The notes beneath the pieces are model-generated. The model saw only the letters and a list, made by a program, of their open reading frames with translations, was not told the DNA's origin and made no database searches. From an uncultured Ruminococcus sp. (GTDB taxonomy: Bacteria > Bacillota > Clostridia > Oscillospirales > Ruminococcaceae), in the NCBI GenBank assembly GCA_946540705.1, contig CAMNJD010000545.1:1-6251 (forward strand): a stretch of DNA of 6,251 bases, written 5' to 3'. Made by a program: the position numbers and the translations under genes. Positions 1 to 6,227 of the stretch are shown piece by piece (the stretch's first letter is position 1; every line of letters starts with the position of its first letter).

Positions 1-212
1 CGGCGCAGGATCCCGGACAGCATTTGCGGCCGGTCGAGGGCATGGGCAGAACGGCATTTGCCTGTCTGCCGATCCTGACGGCAGGCGATGTGACCGGCGC
101 AGTGGCATTTCTCGACCCCGCGGAGCCCGCACAGGTAACCGTTCCGAGCGATTTGCAGCGCTCCCTCATTTCGGCGGCTGCTCAGTTTCTGGGGCGGCAA
201 ATGGAATCCTAA
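1..212 (+). CDS. spoVT: SpoVT-like sporulation regulator, C-terminal fragment
   Basis: This is the 3' end of a gene that begins left of the window. The frame is open from base 3 and stops at TAA 210-212, giving 69 visible residues. The sequence fits the end of the GAF-like C-terminal domain of SpoVT: a short strand, then GDVTGAVAFL (the conserved 'GDxxGAV' turn and strand), then a final helix ending SAAAQFLGRQMES, close to the 'AAxFLGKQME' ending typical of SpoVT. In Bacillus, SpoVT is an AbrB-type DNA-binding protein that tunes sigma-G-dependent genes in the forespore; its C-terminal GAF domain is thought to sense a small molecule. The N-terminal AbrB/SpoVT DNA-binding domain is not in view, so a protein carrying only the C-terminal domain cannot be excluded. 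The gene converges with the phosphorylase gene and shares its terminator. Confidence 0.72.
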   Translation, partial: AQDPGQHLRPVEGMGRTAFACLPILTAGDVTGAVAFLDPAEPAQVTVPSDLQRSLISAAAQFLGRQMES

Positions 213-215
213 AAA

Positions 216-251
216 AAGTGCTTCGCGCAGTTTTTTCAGCGCGAAGCACTT
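216..251. terminator. Bidirectional intrinsic terminator
   Basis: A perfect 13-bp inverted repeat pairs AAGTGCTTCGCGC (216-228) with GCGCGAAGCACTT (239-251) around a 10-nt loop. On the plus strand the stem runs into TATATTTTTA. On the minus strand it runs into a tract of seven T (complement of 211-217, two of them inside the stem). It sits between two converging stop codons (212 and 258) and so should end both the spoVT-like transcript and the minus-strand operon. Confidence 0.93.
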
Positions 252-257
252 ATATTT

Positions 258-1577
258 TTATGTCCGGTCGGAGAATATTCTGTGGATAAGCGGCTGCTGC
301 GCCGGCATATCGGCGGATATCCGGACAGCCTTCCGCAGCTTTTGCTCTGCTTCATCGAGCTGCGCCTCGCATCCGGCGTACATCGTCAGCAGCGGGTCAC
401 CGGTTCTGACGGCATCGCCGCACTCTGCCGCGAGCACAACGCCCGCACCGGGATCTATGCTGTCCTCCTTGGTCATGCGTCCCGCACCGAGCAGCACGCA
501 GGCACGCCCGATCTCCTCGCTGTCCATTGCGGCAATATAGCCGTCCGATTCTGCACACAGCACACGGCTGCATCTCGCCTGCGGCAGCAGCGAGAGATCC
601 TCTGTTACGCGGGGATCGCCGTGCTGTCCCTCAATCATCTGCGCGAGCTTTTGCAGTGCCGCGCCGGAGCTGACGGCCTCCTTCGCCATGCGCAGGCAGG
701 CATCGGAATCTCCTCTGCCGGACATCCGCAGAAGCTCCGCGGCAAGTGTGATGCAGAGCTGACCGAGTGCATTCTCCGTATCACCGCGCAGCACGCCGAT
801 CGCCTCACGCACCTCCAGTGCATTGCCGATGCACCGGCCAAGCGGTCTGTCCATGTCGGTCAGAATCGCGGTACACTGACGCCCGTCCGCCTTCGCTGCC
901 GCACGCATGAGCCTTGCGAGCTCTGCGGCATCCGCATCGTTTTTCATGAACGCGCCGCTTCCGACCTTGACGTCGAGCAGGATATAGTCGGCGCCGGTCG
1001 CGAGCTTTTTGCTCATGATGCTGGCGCAGATCAGCGGAATGCTGTTGACAGTCTCGGTGACGTCGCGGAGTGCATAGAGCTTTTTATCAGCAGGTGCGAG
1101 ATTTCCCGTCTGCATTGCGACTGCGCAGCCGACCTGCTGAATCAGTCTGCGGAATTCGTCCGGAGCAAGTGCAGTCGTGAGTCCGGGGATGCTCTCGAGC
1201 TTGTCGATCGTGCCGCCGGTATGTCCGAGTCCCCTGCCGGACATTTTCGGCATATAGATGCCGCACGCCGCAGCGATCGGTGCAAGGATGAGCGTGGTTT
1301 TATCGCCGACACCGCCGGTGCTGTGCTTATCCGCAGCAGGGCCGTCGAGCATATCCCAGTGCATGACCTGTCCGGAGTCGCGCATGGACATGGTAAGCTG
1401 CGCAGTCTCGGCATCAGTCAGGCCGTTGAAGCAGACCGCCATGAGCCACGCGGCGGTCTGATAGTCGGGAACCGACCCGTCGGTAACACCCTGCACGAGC
1501 GCACGGATCTCGGCGGCCGTCAGAGGCACACGCTCCTTGGTTTTGCGGATACATTCGGTCATATGAAATTCAGACAC
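258..1577 (-). CDS. pdp: Pyrimidine-nucleoside (thymidine) phosphorylase
   Basis: This 439-residue enzyme splits pyrimidine (deoxy)nucleosides with phosphate into free base and (deoxy)ribose-1-phosphate, in cytosolic nucleoside salvage. The family signature SGRGLGHTGGTIDKLE is at residues 113-128 and the phosphate-binding stretch KHSTGGVGDK at 84-93. The known active-site residues fall at the family's usual numbers: K84/H85/S86, Y168, R171, S186 and K190. The start is GTG at 1577, because TGAGGTGAT lies 8 nt upstream (GAGG to GTG) and the length then matches the family (about 433-440). The next in-frame ATG (1562) is too far from that site, and an in-frame ATG at 1688 would add 37 unrelated, Cys-rich residues with no ribosome binding site. 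'PKMSGRG' before the signature is more like Firmicutes Pdp (uridine and thymidine) than enterobacterial DeoA (thymidine), but substrate range cannot be settled by eye. It is the last gene of the minus-strand unit. Confidence 0.93.
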   Translation of the reverse strand: MSEFHMTECIRKTKERVPLTAAEIRALVQGVTDGSVPDYQTAAWLMAVCFNGLTDAETAQLTMSMRDSGQVMHWDMLDGPAADKHSTGGVGDKTTLILAPIAAACGIYMPKMSGRGLGHTGGTIDKLESIPGLTTALAPDEFRRLIQQVGCAVAMQTGNLAPADKKLYALRDVTETVNSIPLICASIMSKKLATGADYILLDVKVGSGAFMKNDADAAELARLMRAAAKADGRQCTAILTDMDRPLGRCIGNALEVREAIGVLRGDTENALGQLCITLAAELLRMSGRGDSDACLRMAKEAVSSGAALQKLAQMIEGQHGDPRVTEDLSLLPQARCSRVLCAESDGYIAAMDSEEIGRACVLLGAGRMTKEDSIDPGAGVVLAAECGDAVRTGDPLLTMYAGCEAQLDEAEQKLRKAVRISADMPAQQPLIHRIFSDRT

Positions 1578-1706
1578 AGTAATCACCTCACAGTTGATGC
1601 CGGCTCCGGCCGGATTCTCTGATTTTACAAGGAACCGGCGCAGGAATGCGCCGGCTGCACAGTGTTTCCCCGGGCACTCCCGGCACATTCGTCATGGCTC
1701 TGAGCC
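1578..1706 (-). promoter_or_regulatory. plsY-pdp intergenic leader with three GC hairpins
   Basis: This 129-bp gap in an otherwise tight gene cluster holds three small perfect inverted repeats, each with a 4-nt loop: CCGGG/CCCGG (1670-1683, 5 bp), CCGGCGCA/TGCGCCGG (1635-1654, 8 bp) and CCGGC/GCCGG (1600-1613, 5 bp). On the minus strand the 8-bp stem is followed by TTCCTTGTAAAAT, which is too poor in T for a confident terminator. TAAAAT (within 1621-1630) could serve as a -10 box, but no good -35 lies 17 nt upstream. The region could modulate read-through, RNA processing or stability before pdp; function is inferred from structure only. Confidence 0.45.
1582..1589 (-). promoter_or_regulatory. 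Ribosome binding site that fixes the pdp GTG start
   Basis: The minus strand reads GAGGTGAT, a near-perfect match to the 16S rRNA anti-Shine-Dalgarno sequence. Eight bases separate GAGG from the GTG at 1577. The site lies inside the open frame that starts at 1688, which argues that the longer frame is not the real gene. Confidence 0.85.
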
Positions 1707-2339
1707 TTATTTTCGCCCTTCAGGATCTTTCTTCTTGCGGAACCGCTGAAATTCGATTTCGGTTCCGGTAATCATGCCGACAATATTTTCGCGGTGCTTG
1801 ATGAGCATCACGATTCCGGTGACCGCGAGCATCACGGTTTCCGGCAGGTCATGCGTCACAAAGCCGTGCCAGACCGGCATCAGCACCGCACAGGTGATCG
1901 AAGCCAGCGCGATGTAATGCAGCGTTGCGAGATAGAGTGCGACAAAGCCCAGACAGATCAGCAGAAACCGCCAGTCCAGCGCGAGCGCAAGCCCGAGCAG
2001 CGAGGCAAAGCCCTTGCCGCCGCGAAACTGCATCCAGAACGGGAACATATGTCCGATGATGACCATGCAGCCCGTCAGCACATGCACATGCTGCACCGGC
2101 GGATGCATCACATGCATCAGCAGAAAAACCGGCAGAAATGCCTTCAGGATATCGGTGAGGGCGGTCACGGCAGCAGCGCCCTTGCCGACGCTGACATACA
2201 TATTGGATGCGCCGGCATTGCCCGAGCCTTTCCTGCGGATATCGAAGCCTTTTGCGCGGGAGATGATCCCGGCGGTATTGATGCAGCCGAACAGGTACCC
2301 GCAGAGCGCACCGCCGGCATACCAGACCGCGCCGATCAT
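1707..2339 (-). CDS. plsY: Glycerol-3-phosphate acyltransferase PlsY, divergent
   Basis: This 210-residue integral membrane protein belongs to the PlsY family, which transfers an acyl group from acyl-phosphate to glycerol-3-phosphate to make lysophosphatidic acid, the first step of phospholipid synthesis. The family motifs appear in order: GYLFGCINTA (14-23), GSGNAGASN (38-46), TDILKAFLPV (62-71), GHMFPFWMQF followed by RGGKG (96-110), and KHRENI with GTE (181-194). Hydrophobic segments lie at about 3-24, 54-78, 84-104, 112-158 and 166-181, followed by a basic soluble tail. Length is normal. Several usually conserved positions differ from classic PlsY: GASN for GATN, FRGGKG for FKGGKG, DILKA for DxLKG, and NIVGM for NIxRL. 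It may therefore be a second, specialised copy. Its ATG overlaps the TGA of the upstream gene, and no Shine-Dalgarno site precedes it, so translation probably depends on coupling. Confidence 0.9.
   Translation of the reverse strand: MIGAVWYAGGALCGYLFGCINTAGIISRAKGFDIRRKGSGNAGASNMYVSVGKGAAAVTALTDILKAFLPVFLLMHVMHPPVQHVHVLTGCMVIIGHMFPFWMQFRGGKGFASLLGLALALDWRFLLICLGFVALYLATLHYIALASITCAVLMPVWHGFVTHDLPETVMLAVTGIVMLIKHRENIVGMITGTEIEFQRFRKKKDPEGRK
2336..2339 (-). other. ATGA stop/start overlap (translational coupling)
   Basis: The minus strand reads ATGA: ATG (2339-2337) starts plsY and TGA (2338-2336) ends the c-di-GMP gene. The 20 bases upstream of the ATG (TTTCCGTCGCAATCAACCA region) contain no purine-rich Shine-Dalgarno match. 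Ribosomes ending the long gene most likely re-initiate here. Confidence 0.85.
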
Positions 2340-5300
2340 TGGTTGATTGCGACGGAAAGCCGCCCGCCGCTGACGATGAACCGGTTGGGATTCGCCGCGA
2401 AATGCAGCGCCCTCGCGCTCTGAATCATAATATTCATATCGCAGTCCACGACCGTGAGTGCCGCGTCGCCCTCAAAGCTGCCGAAGTCGAGCGCACGGGT
2501 TCCTTCTGCGCGGATGCTGACAGCGCTCTTGCGGACGCTGACCTCCGGTGCGGAATCGCCCGAGCCGACGATCATGATGCTCTGACCGGTCAGAACAGTC
2601 TCCAGCGCAGAATCCTTGAGCATGATGCTGCCGCCGCCGGTCGCGGAGCCGATGCCGCCGACAAAGGTGCCGGAGCTGCGGATCGTCAAGCTGGCGGTCG
2701 TGCAGAGGATCTTCGGCGCACCCTCACAGGCACCGACGGCCATGCTCTTTGCCATGCGCAGGCTGAAATCGGCTTCACAGCCCGAAAGCTCCAGATCCGC
2801 AAAGCCGTCGAGCACACCGACGCCGACGCCGTCCTTTCCGCTCATCTCGATGAACAGCTTGGTGCCGCAGACCTTGATCCGCTGTCCCTTGCCGATGCCG
2901 CCGCCGATGCCGACGCACTGGTTGCCGTTTGAGATGATATTGAGGCATCCGGCGAGGTCGATGTTGATATCGCCGCAGGCATAATCCGGGTCATTGCCGA
3001 TCGCAAACGCTCTGCTGTCGTCCGCACGGATGCTGAGATTGCCGCGCCCGGTGAGATACAGCGTGCTGTTTTCCGGCACGAGAATGCCGCCGACATCCAT
3101 GCGGTTATCGCCCTCGAATTCGAGCGTCACATTGCAGTTCCGTCCGAGGATGATCGCAGGCCCCTGCTGTGCGGCACTGAAGCGGACGTTCCGCAGCAGA
3201 ATATGCACATTGGTGTCATCCTTGATGCGGATGCGCAGGGCGCTTGCCTCATTGAAGTCACCGATGATCTCCGCCTCCGGCGATGAAATGAACAGATCGG
3301 TATAATGCTCTGCATCGAGCACAGGAAGCCGGAAGGAGATCTCTCCGACCTCGGGAATATAGGTTTTCTGCATGATCTGCTTGGCGGCCGTGGCGCTGAA
3401 CTTGCAGATCTGCGCGGAGATATGGGACGGAACGGCGGGAATCGGCACGGCATCCGGCAGAGCGGTATAGTTGCCCTGAATGAGATCCGCACCGAAGCGG
3501 ATCACGGCGCGCATCTCATCGGCAGTCTCAACGCCCTCTGCGAGCGCCATAAAGCCGTTCGCGTGTGCAAAGTCGATGATATTGGTGACGAAATGCTGCT
3601 TTTTGGGATCCTCGTGGATATCGGCGATGAGGCTGCGGTCGATCTTGACGTAATTCGGGGAATACCGCAGCAGATTCGAGATATTGGAATAGCCGGTGCC
3701 GTAGTCATCGACCGCGATGTCCATGCGGTTCGCGGTGCAGCGCTCCTGAATCTGTCTGAGCTCCTCGCCCTCTGTCTCGGCCTGCTCCGTGAATTCTACC
3801 ACGAGCTGCGGCAGGATATCGCCGTACTGCTCGCGGAGCTTGCCGAAATCGGTATCGGAGAGGAAATGCCCGGGAATGCTGTTGACAAAGATCTTTTTGT
3901 CGCAGAATGCGTCGATGCGGCCGCGGACGGCCTTGAGCACATTATTATAGGTGAGCCATTCGATCTCATAGAGCCGGCCGGCCGAAGCTGCGTAGCTGAG
4001 CAGCGTCAGCGGCGGGATCTTGATGCCGCCGGTCATGCGCATCAGCGCCTCATAGGCATAGATCGTGCCGTTCTTGGCATTGACGATCGGCTGGAAGTAA
4101 TAGGTCAGCAGGTTTTCGTTGATGACGCGCTCCATCTGCGCCTTTTCCGCCTCAGAGACAGCGGCCGCATGCGGCTCACTGCTGTCATGGGTATTGGCAA
4201 GGGAGGCATCCTTGATCGTAATGGCCTCATTGAGCATGCTTTCGAGCGAGAGAGCCGCCTCGACCTTTGAGGTCACGCGCCCGATCGAAATTTCGATGGT
4301 ATAGCTCTTGCCGGAGACCTGATTATAGCTTTGCAGGCGCTTTTTCAGCACGCTGATGAGGGCATCCGCCGTGCTGACGAGCAGGTCCGAGCTGAAAAAT
4401 GCGATGAGGAATTCATCCCCGCCGATGCGCGCTGCAACGGCATCGCTGTCGGTCGTGTCGCTGATCGCATCCGAGAGCACAAGCAGCGCCTGATCGCCCT
4501 CTGCACGGCCGAAGATGCTGTTGAGCTGCCGCAGCCGGTTCAGGCCGATGACGACCATCGTCAGGGTTTCCTCCTCGCTGCGGACGGTCTGGATGCGCTC
4601 AGAAAGTGTTTTCATCACGCCCTGCAAATTGAGCATGCCGGTCAGCGAATCGCGGACACGCGCCGTCATCAGCCGCTCATTCATGAGCTGAAGTCTTGCC
4701 GTTGCGAGGCTGGAGCCGATGACATTGCCTGCGGTATGGATAAATTTCGGGAGCTTGAAGCTCTCCTCATCGACATTATAGCCGTAATAGGCATAATACC
4801 CGTAGACCTCATTCTGGAAGAACACGGTATTGAAGTAGACCGTTCTGCCCTCTGTGAGCAGCTCCTCGAAGTCCGGCAGCAGCCTGCCGCGCGGGATGAT
4901 CGAGAACTGGTTTTCGCCGCGCTTCCGCATGACCGTGCTCATCAGCTCGCTCTCGTCGCCGAAATGGCGCAGATCCTGCTCCGCGAGATCGGGTGCAAGG
5001 CAGTCGCGGAGGCAGAGATAAGCCTCTGCGGGGATATGCCGCGAAATGACTTCGAGATAGTCGATGACAGTCGGCTGTCTGCGTTCGAGCATATCGCCGA
5101 GCATCCAGTGCTCCTCCGATTCCTGATGGACACACAGCTTCAGGTGACGATAGAGCTTCCGGACTGCATCGTTCTGGTCGCGCTGCTCGGTAATACAGCA
5201 GCCGCAGGATTCGGAAATCCGCACCTCAGGGGAAATAGAGATTTCAAGGTTGACATCCTCGCCGTCGAGGATCAGCTCTGCGGTATCAATCGCGGCCGCG

Positions 5301-6055
5301 CTGAGCTTGGCGTAGTCCTTGACGCAGGTGGTCAGGCGTGGGGTATGGTACTGCTCCCGGACGATACTGTCCGCGCCGGTGACGATGACGTCCTCCGGGA
5401 CGCGCAGCCCGTGATGCCGCAGCACCGCACAGACAGCGAGTGCCATTTCATCGTTCACGCAGACGATCGCCTGGGGAGTGTCGATCGAAAGGAAGCGCTC
5501 CGTTTCCTGTATCGCAGGATCCTCCCAGTATTCGCCGTAACCGACACGCTCCTCCTCAAAGGGGAGCCCGTGCCTGCGCAGTGCCTCGCGGTAGGCCATG
5601 ACCATGCATTCCGAGCCGTAGTGGCCGCGGATGCCGGTGAGAAAATCGACGCGCTGACACTGATGCACACCGAACACATGCTCCAGCAGGTCATCAAAGG
5701 CCTGATTGGAATAGGAATACACCGAAGGGATCCCGTCCATTTTGCCGTCATAGGAGAGCAGCGGAATCCGGTGCTCCTTGGCGATCTGCGCAATCGTATC
5801 GGTCACGGTTCGGTTATTGATAGTCTCGCGCATGACAACGATCATATCGGTGATCTGAAACGGGATCAGATCGAAAACGCTGTAGCAGCTTGCATTGCCC
5901 TTGCCGTCGGCCGACTGCTCGAGGCTGGCATTGAATACAAGCACGCCGTAGCCGCGGCTGTGCGCCTCCTGCACAAAAGCAAGGACGCTCTCACGCACCT
6001 CCGGATTATGGATGCGGGAGGTGCAGAGTGCAAAGACCGGCATTCCCTGCAGCAT
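2336..6055 (-). CDS. LacI-type sensor / degenerate GGDEF / EAL / beta-helix protein, predicted c-di-GMP phosphodiesterase
   Basis: This 1239-residue protein has no signal peptide or membrane segment. Residues about 5-285 form a LacI/PurR-like ligand-binding fold (VNDEMAL 200-206, GLRVPEDVIVTGAD 216-229, TPRLTT 238-243) ending in SCGCC, with no helix-turn-helix before it. Residues about 290-465 are an unassigned, possibly GAF-like region. The GGDEF domain begins at DSLTGMLN (469-476) and carries GGDEF at 545-549, but the first metal-binding Asp is Gly504 (VVIGLNRLRQLN) and the RxxD inhibitory site reads DSDA. The EAL domain keeps all catalytic motifs: E669 of EAL, N725, E754 and E757 (EFTE), D783-D784, K804 (KIDR), E840 (AEGVE) and Q860. 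Residues about 905-1239 hold roughly ten repeats of about 28 residues centred on G-rich turns such as VGIGGGIGKG (from about 1048), resembling a right-handed beta-helix. The ATG at 6055 is chosen because AAAGGGGTGA lies 8 nt upstream. Predicted role: ligand-tuned hydrolysis of c-di-GMP; the ligand and the tail's partner are unknown. Confidence 0.9.
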   Translation of the reverse strand: MLQGMPVFALCTSRIHNPEVRESVLAFVQEAHSRGYGVLVFNASLEQSADGKGNASCYSVFDLIPFQITDMIVVMRETINNRTVTDTIAQIAKEHRIPLLSYDGKMDGIPSVYSYSNQAFDDLLEHVFGVHQCQRVDFLTGIRGHYGSECMVMAYREALRRHGLPFEEERVGYGEYWEDPAIQETERFLSIDTPQAIVCVNDEMALAVCAVLRHHGLRVPEDVIVTGADSIVREQYHTPRLTTCVKDYAKLSAAAIDTAELILDGEDVNLEISISPEVRISESCGCCITEQRDQNDAVRKLYRHLKLCVHQESEEHWMLGDMLERRQPTVIDYLEVISRHIPAEAYLCLRDCLAPDLAEQDLRHFGDESELMSTVMRKRGENQFSIIPRGRLLPDFEELLTEGRTVYFNTVFFQNEVYGYYAYYGYNVDEESFKLPKFIHTAGNVIGSSLATARLQLMNERLMTARVRDSLTGMLNLQGVMKTLSERIQTVRSEEETLTMVVIGLNRLRQLNSIFGRAEGDQALLVLSDAISDTTDSDAVAARIGGDEFLIAFFSSDLLVSTADALISVLKKRLQSYNQVSGKSYTIEISIGRVTSKVEAALSLESMLNEAITIKDASLANTHDSSEPHAAAVSEAEKAQMERVINENLLTYYFQPIVNAKNGTIYAYEALMRMTGGIKIPPLTLLSYAASAGRLYEIEWLTYNNVLKAVRGRIDAFCDKKIFVNSIPGHFLSDTDFGKLREQYGDILPQLVVEFTEQAETEGEELRQIQERCTANRMDIAVDDYGTGYSNISNLLRYSPNYVKIDRSLIADIHEDPKKQHFVTNIIDFAHANGFMALAEGVETADEMRAVIRFGADLIQGNYTALPDAVPIPAVPSHISAQICKFSATAAKQIMQKTYIPEVGEISFRLPVLDAEHYTDLFISSPEAEIIGDFNEASALRIRIKDDTNVHILLRNVRFSAAQQGPAIILGRNCNVTLEFEGDNRMDVGGILVPENSTLYLTGRGNLSIRADDSRAFAIGNDPDYACGDINIDLAGCLNIISNGNQCVGIGGGIGKGQRIKVCGTKLFIEMSGKDGVGVGVLDGFADLELSGCEADFSLRMAKSMAVGACEGAPKILCTTASLTIRSSGTFVGGIGSATGGGSIMLKDSALETVLTGQSIMIVGSGDSAPEVSVRKSAVSIRAEGTRALDFGSFEGDAALTVVDCDMNIMIQSARALHFAANPNRFIVSGGRLSVAINQ

Positions 6056-6061
6056 GCGATT

Positions 6062-6070
6062 CACCCCTTT
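6062..6070 (-). promoter_or_regulatory. Ribosome binding site that fixes the start at 6055
   Basis: The minus strand reads AAAGGGGTG, with eight bases between GGGG and the ATG at 6055. The other in-frame ATG codons are less likely: 6148 lies upstream of the promoter's -35 box, 6100 lies at the expected transcription start, and 6043 has no site of its own. Confidence 0.85.
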
Positions 6071-6104
6071 CTGCGGTGATTCAGATAACAGTTTATTCAT
6101 AATT

Positions 6105-6133
6105 ATTGTACCATGATTCCCTGTATTTGTCAA
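6105..6133 (-). promoter_or_regulatory. Strong sigma-A-type promoter of the minus-strand operon
   Basis: The minus strand carries a perfect -35 TTGACA (6133-6128), a 17-nt spacer, and -10 TACAAT (6110-6105) preceded by the extended -10 TGG. The expected start of transcription is near 6098, giving a leader of about 43 nt before the ATG at 6055. That leader is too short to hold a c-di-GMP riboswitch. Confidence 0.88.
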
Positions 6134-6189
6134 TGGGGCGAATGACATTTCCGCAGCAAAAAGTGTAGGAATGTCAATGATAGGTGACA
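6128..6189. repeat. Paired TGTCAATG ... TGACA elements at and upstream of the -35
   Basis: On the plus strand TGTCAATG occurs at 6128-6135 and again at 6172-6179, exactly 44 bp apart. Each copy is followed by the inverted half-site TGACA (6143-6147 and 6185-6189), giving TGTCA-N10-TGACA and TGTCA-N8-TGACA. The first copy contains the -35 box in reverse complement. The second has no matching -10 box, so it is not explained by a promoter. The second unit also sits within a larger inverted repeat, AGGAAT (6167-6172) with ATTCCT (6191-6196). A regulator binding two sites about four helical turns apart would fit, but no protein is identified. Confidence 0.45.
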
Positions 6190-6195
6190 GATTCC

Positions 6196-6227
6196 TTCCA
6201 AAAAAATACGAAGCACCAAATTTGGAA
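6196..6227. repeat. Inverted repeat and 10-bp palindrome at the right edge
   Basis: TTCCAAA (6196-6202) is the reverse complement of TTTGGAA (6221-6227). The second arm overlaps a perfect palindrome, CCAAATTTGG (6216-6225). No gene is visible between here and base 6251. On the plus strand a GGAGGGA (6240-6246) resembles a ribosome binding site, so a rightward gene could begin just beyond the window. Confidence 0.35.

Noticed and set aside
282..1622. Long plus-strand open frame (446 codons) across the phosphorylase gene
   Set aside because: It is antisense to a gene with a complete family signature and active site, and its product has no recognisable motifs. GC-rich codon use leaves antisense frames open.
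1621..1656. Intrinsic terminator between plsY and pdp
   Set aside because: The 8-bp stem is followed by TTCCTTGTAAAAT rather than a run of T, so termination is not well supported.
1578..1688. N-terminal extension of the phosphorylase from ATG 1688
   Set aside because: The extra 37 residues have no family match, no ribosome binding site precedes ATG 1688, and an excellent one precedes GTG 1577.
4331..6079. Long plus-strand open frame (582 codons) across the sensor and GGDEF region
   Set aside because: It is antisense to well-supported LacI-type and GGDEF domains, and its product is rich in scattered D, H, R and E without domain-like patterns. The same applies to the plus-strand frame at 3305-4270.
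6056..6104. c-di-GMP riboswitch controlling the c-di-GMP gene
   Set aside because: The expected leader is only about 43 nt and none of the conserved GEMM segments is visible on either strand.
6149..6177. Second minus-strand promoter using TTGACA at 6177-6172
   Set aside because: The bases 16-18 nt downstream read GCGGAA or close shifts of it, nothing like a -10 box.
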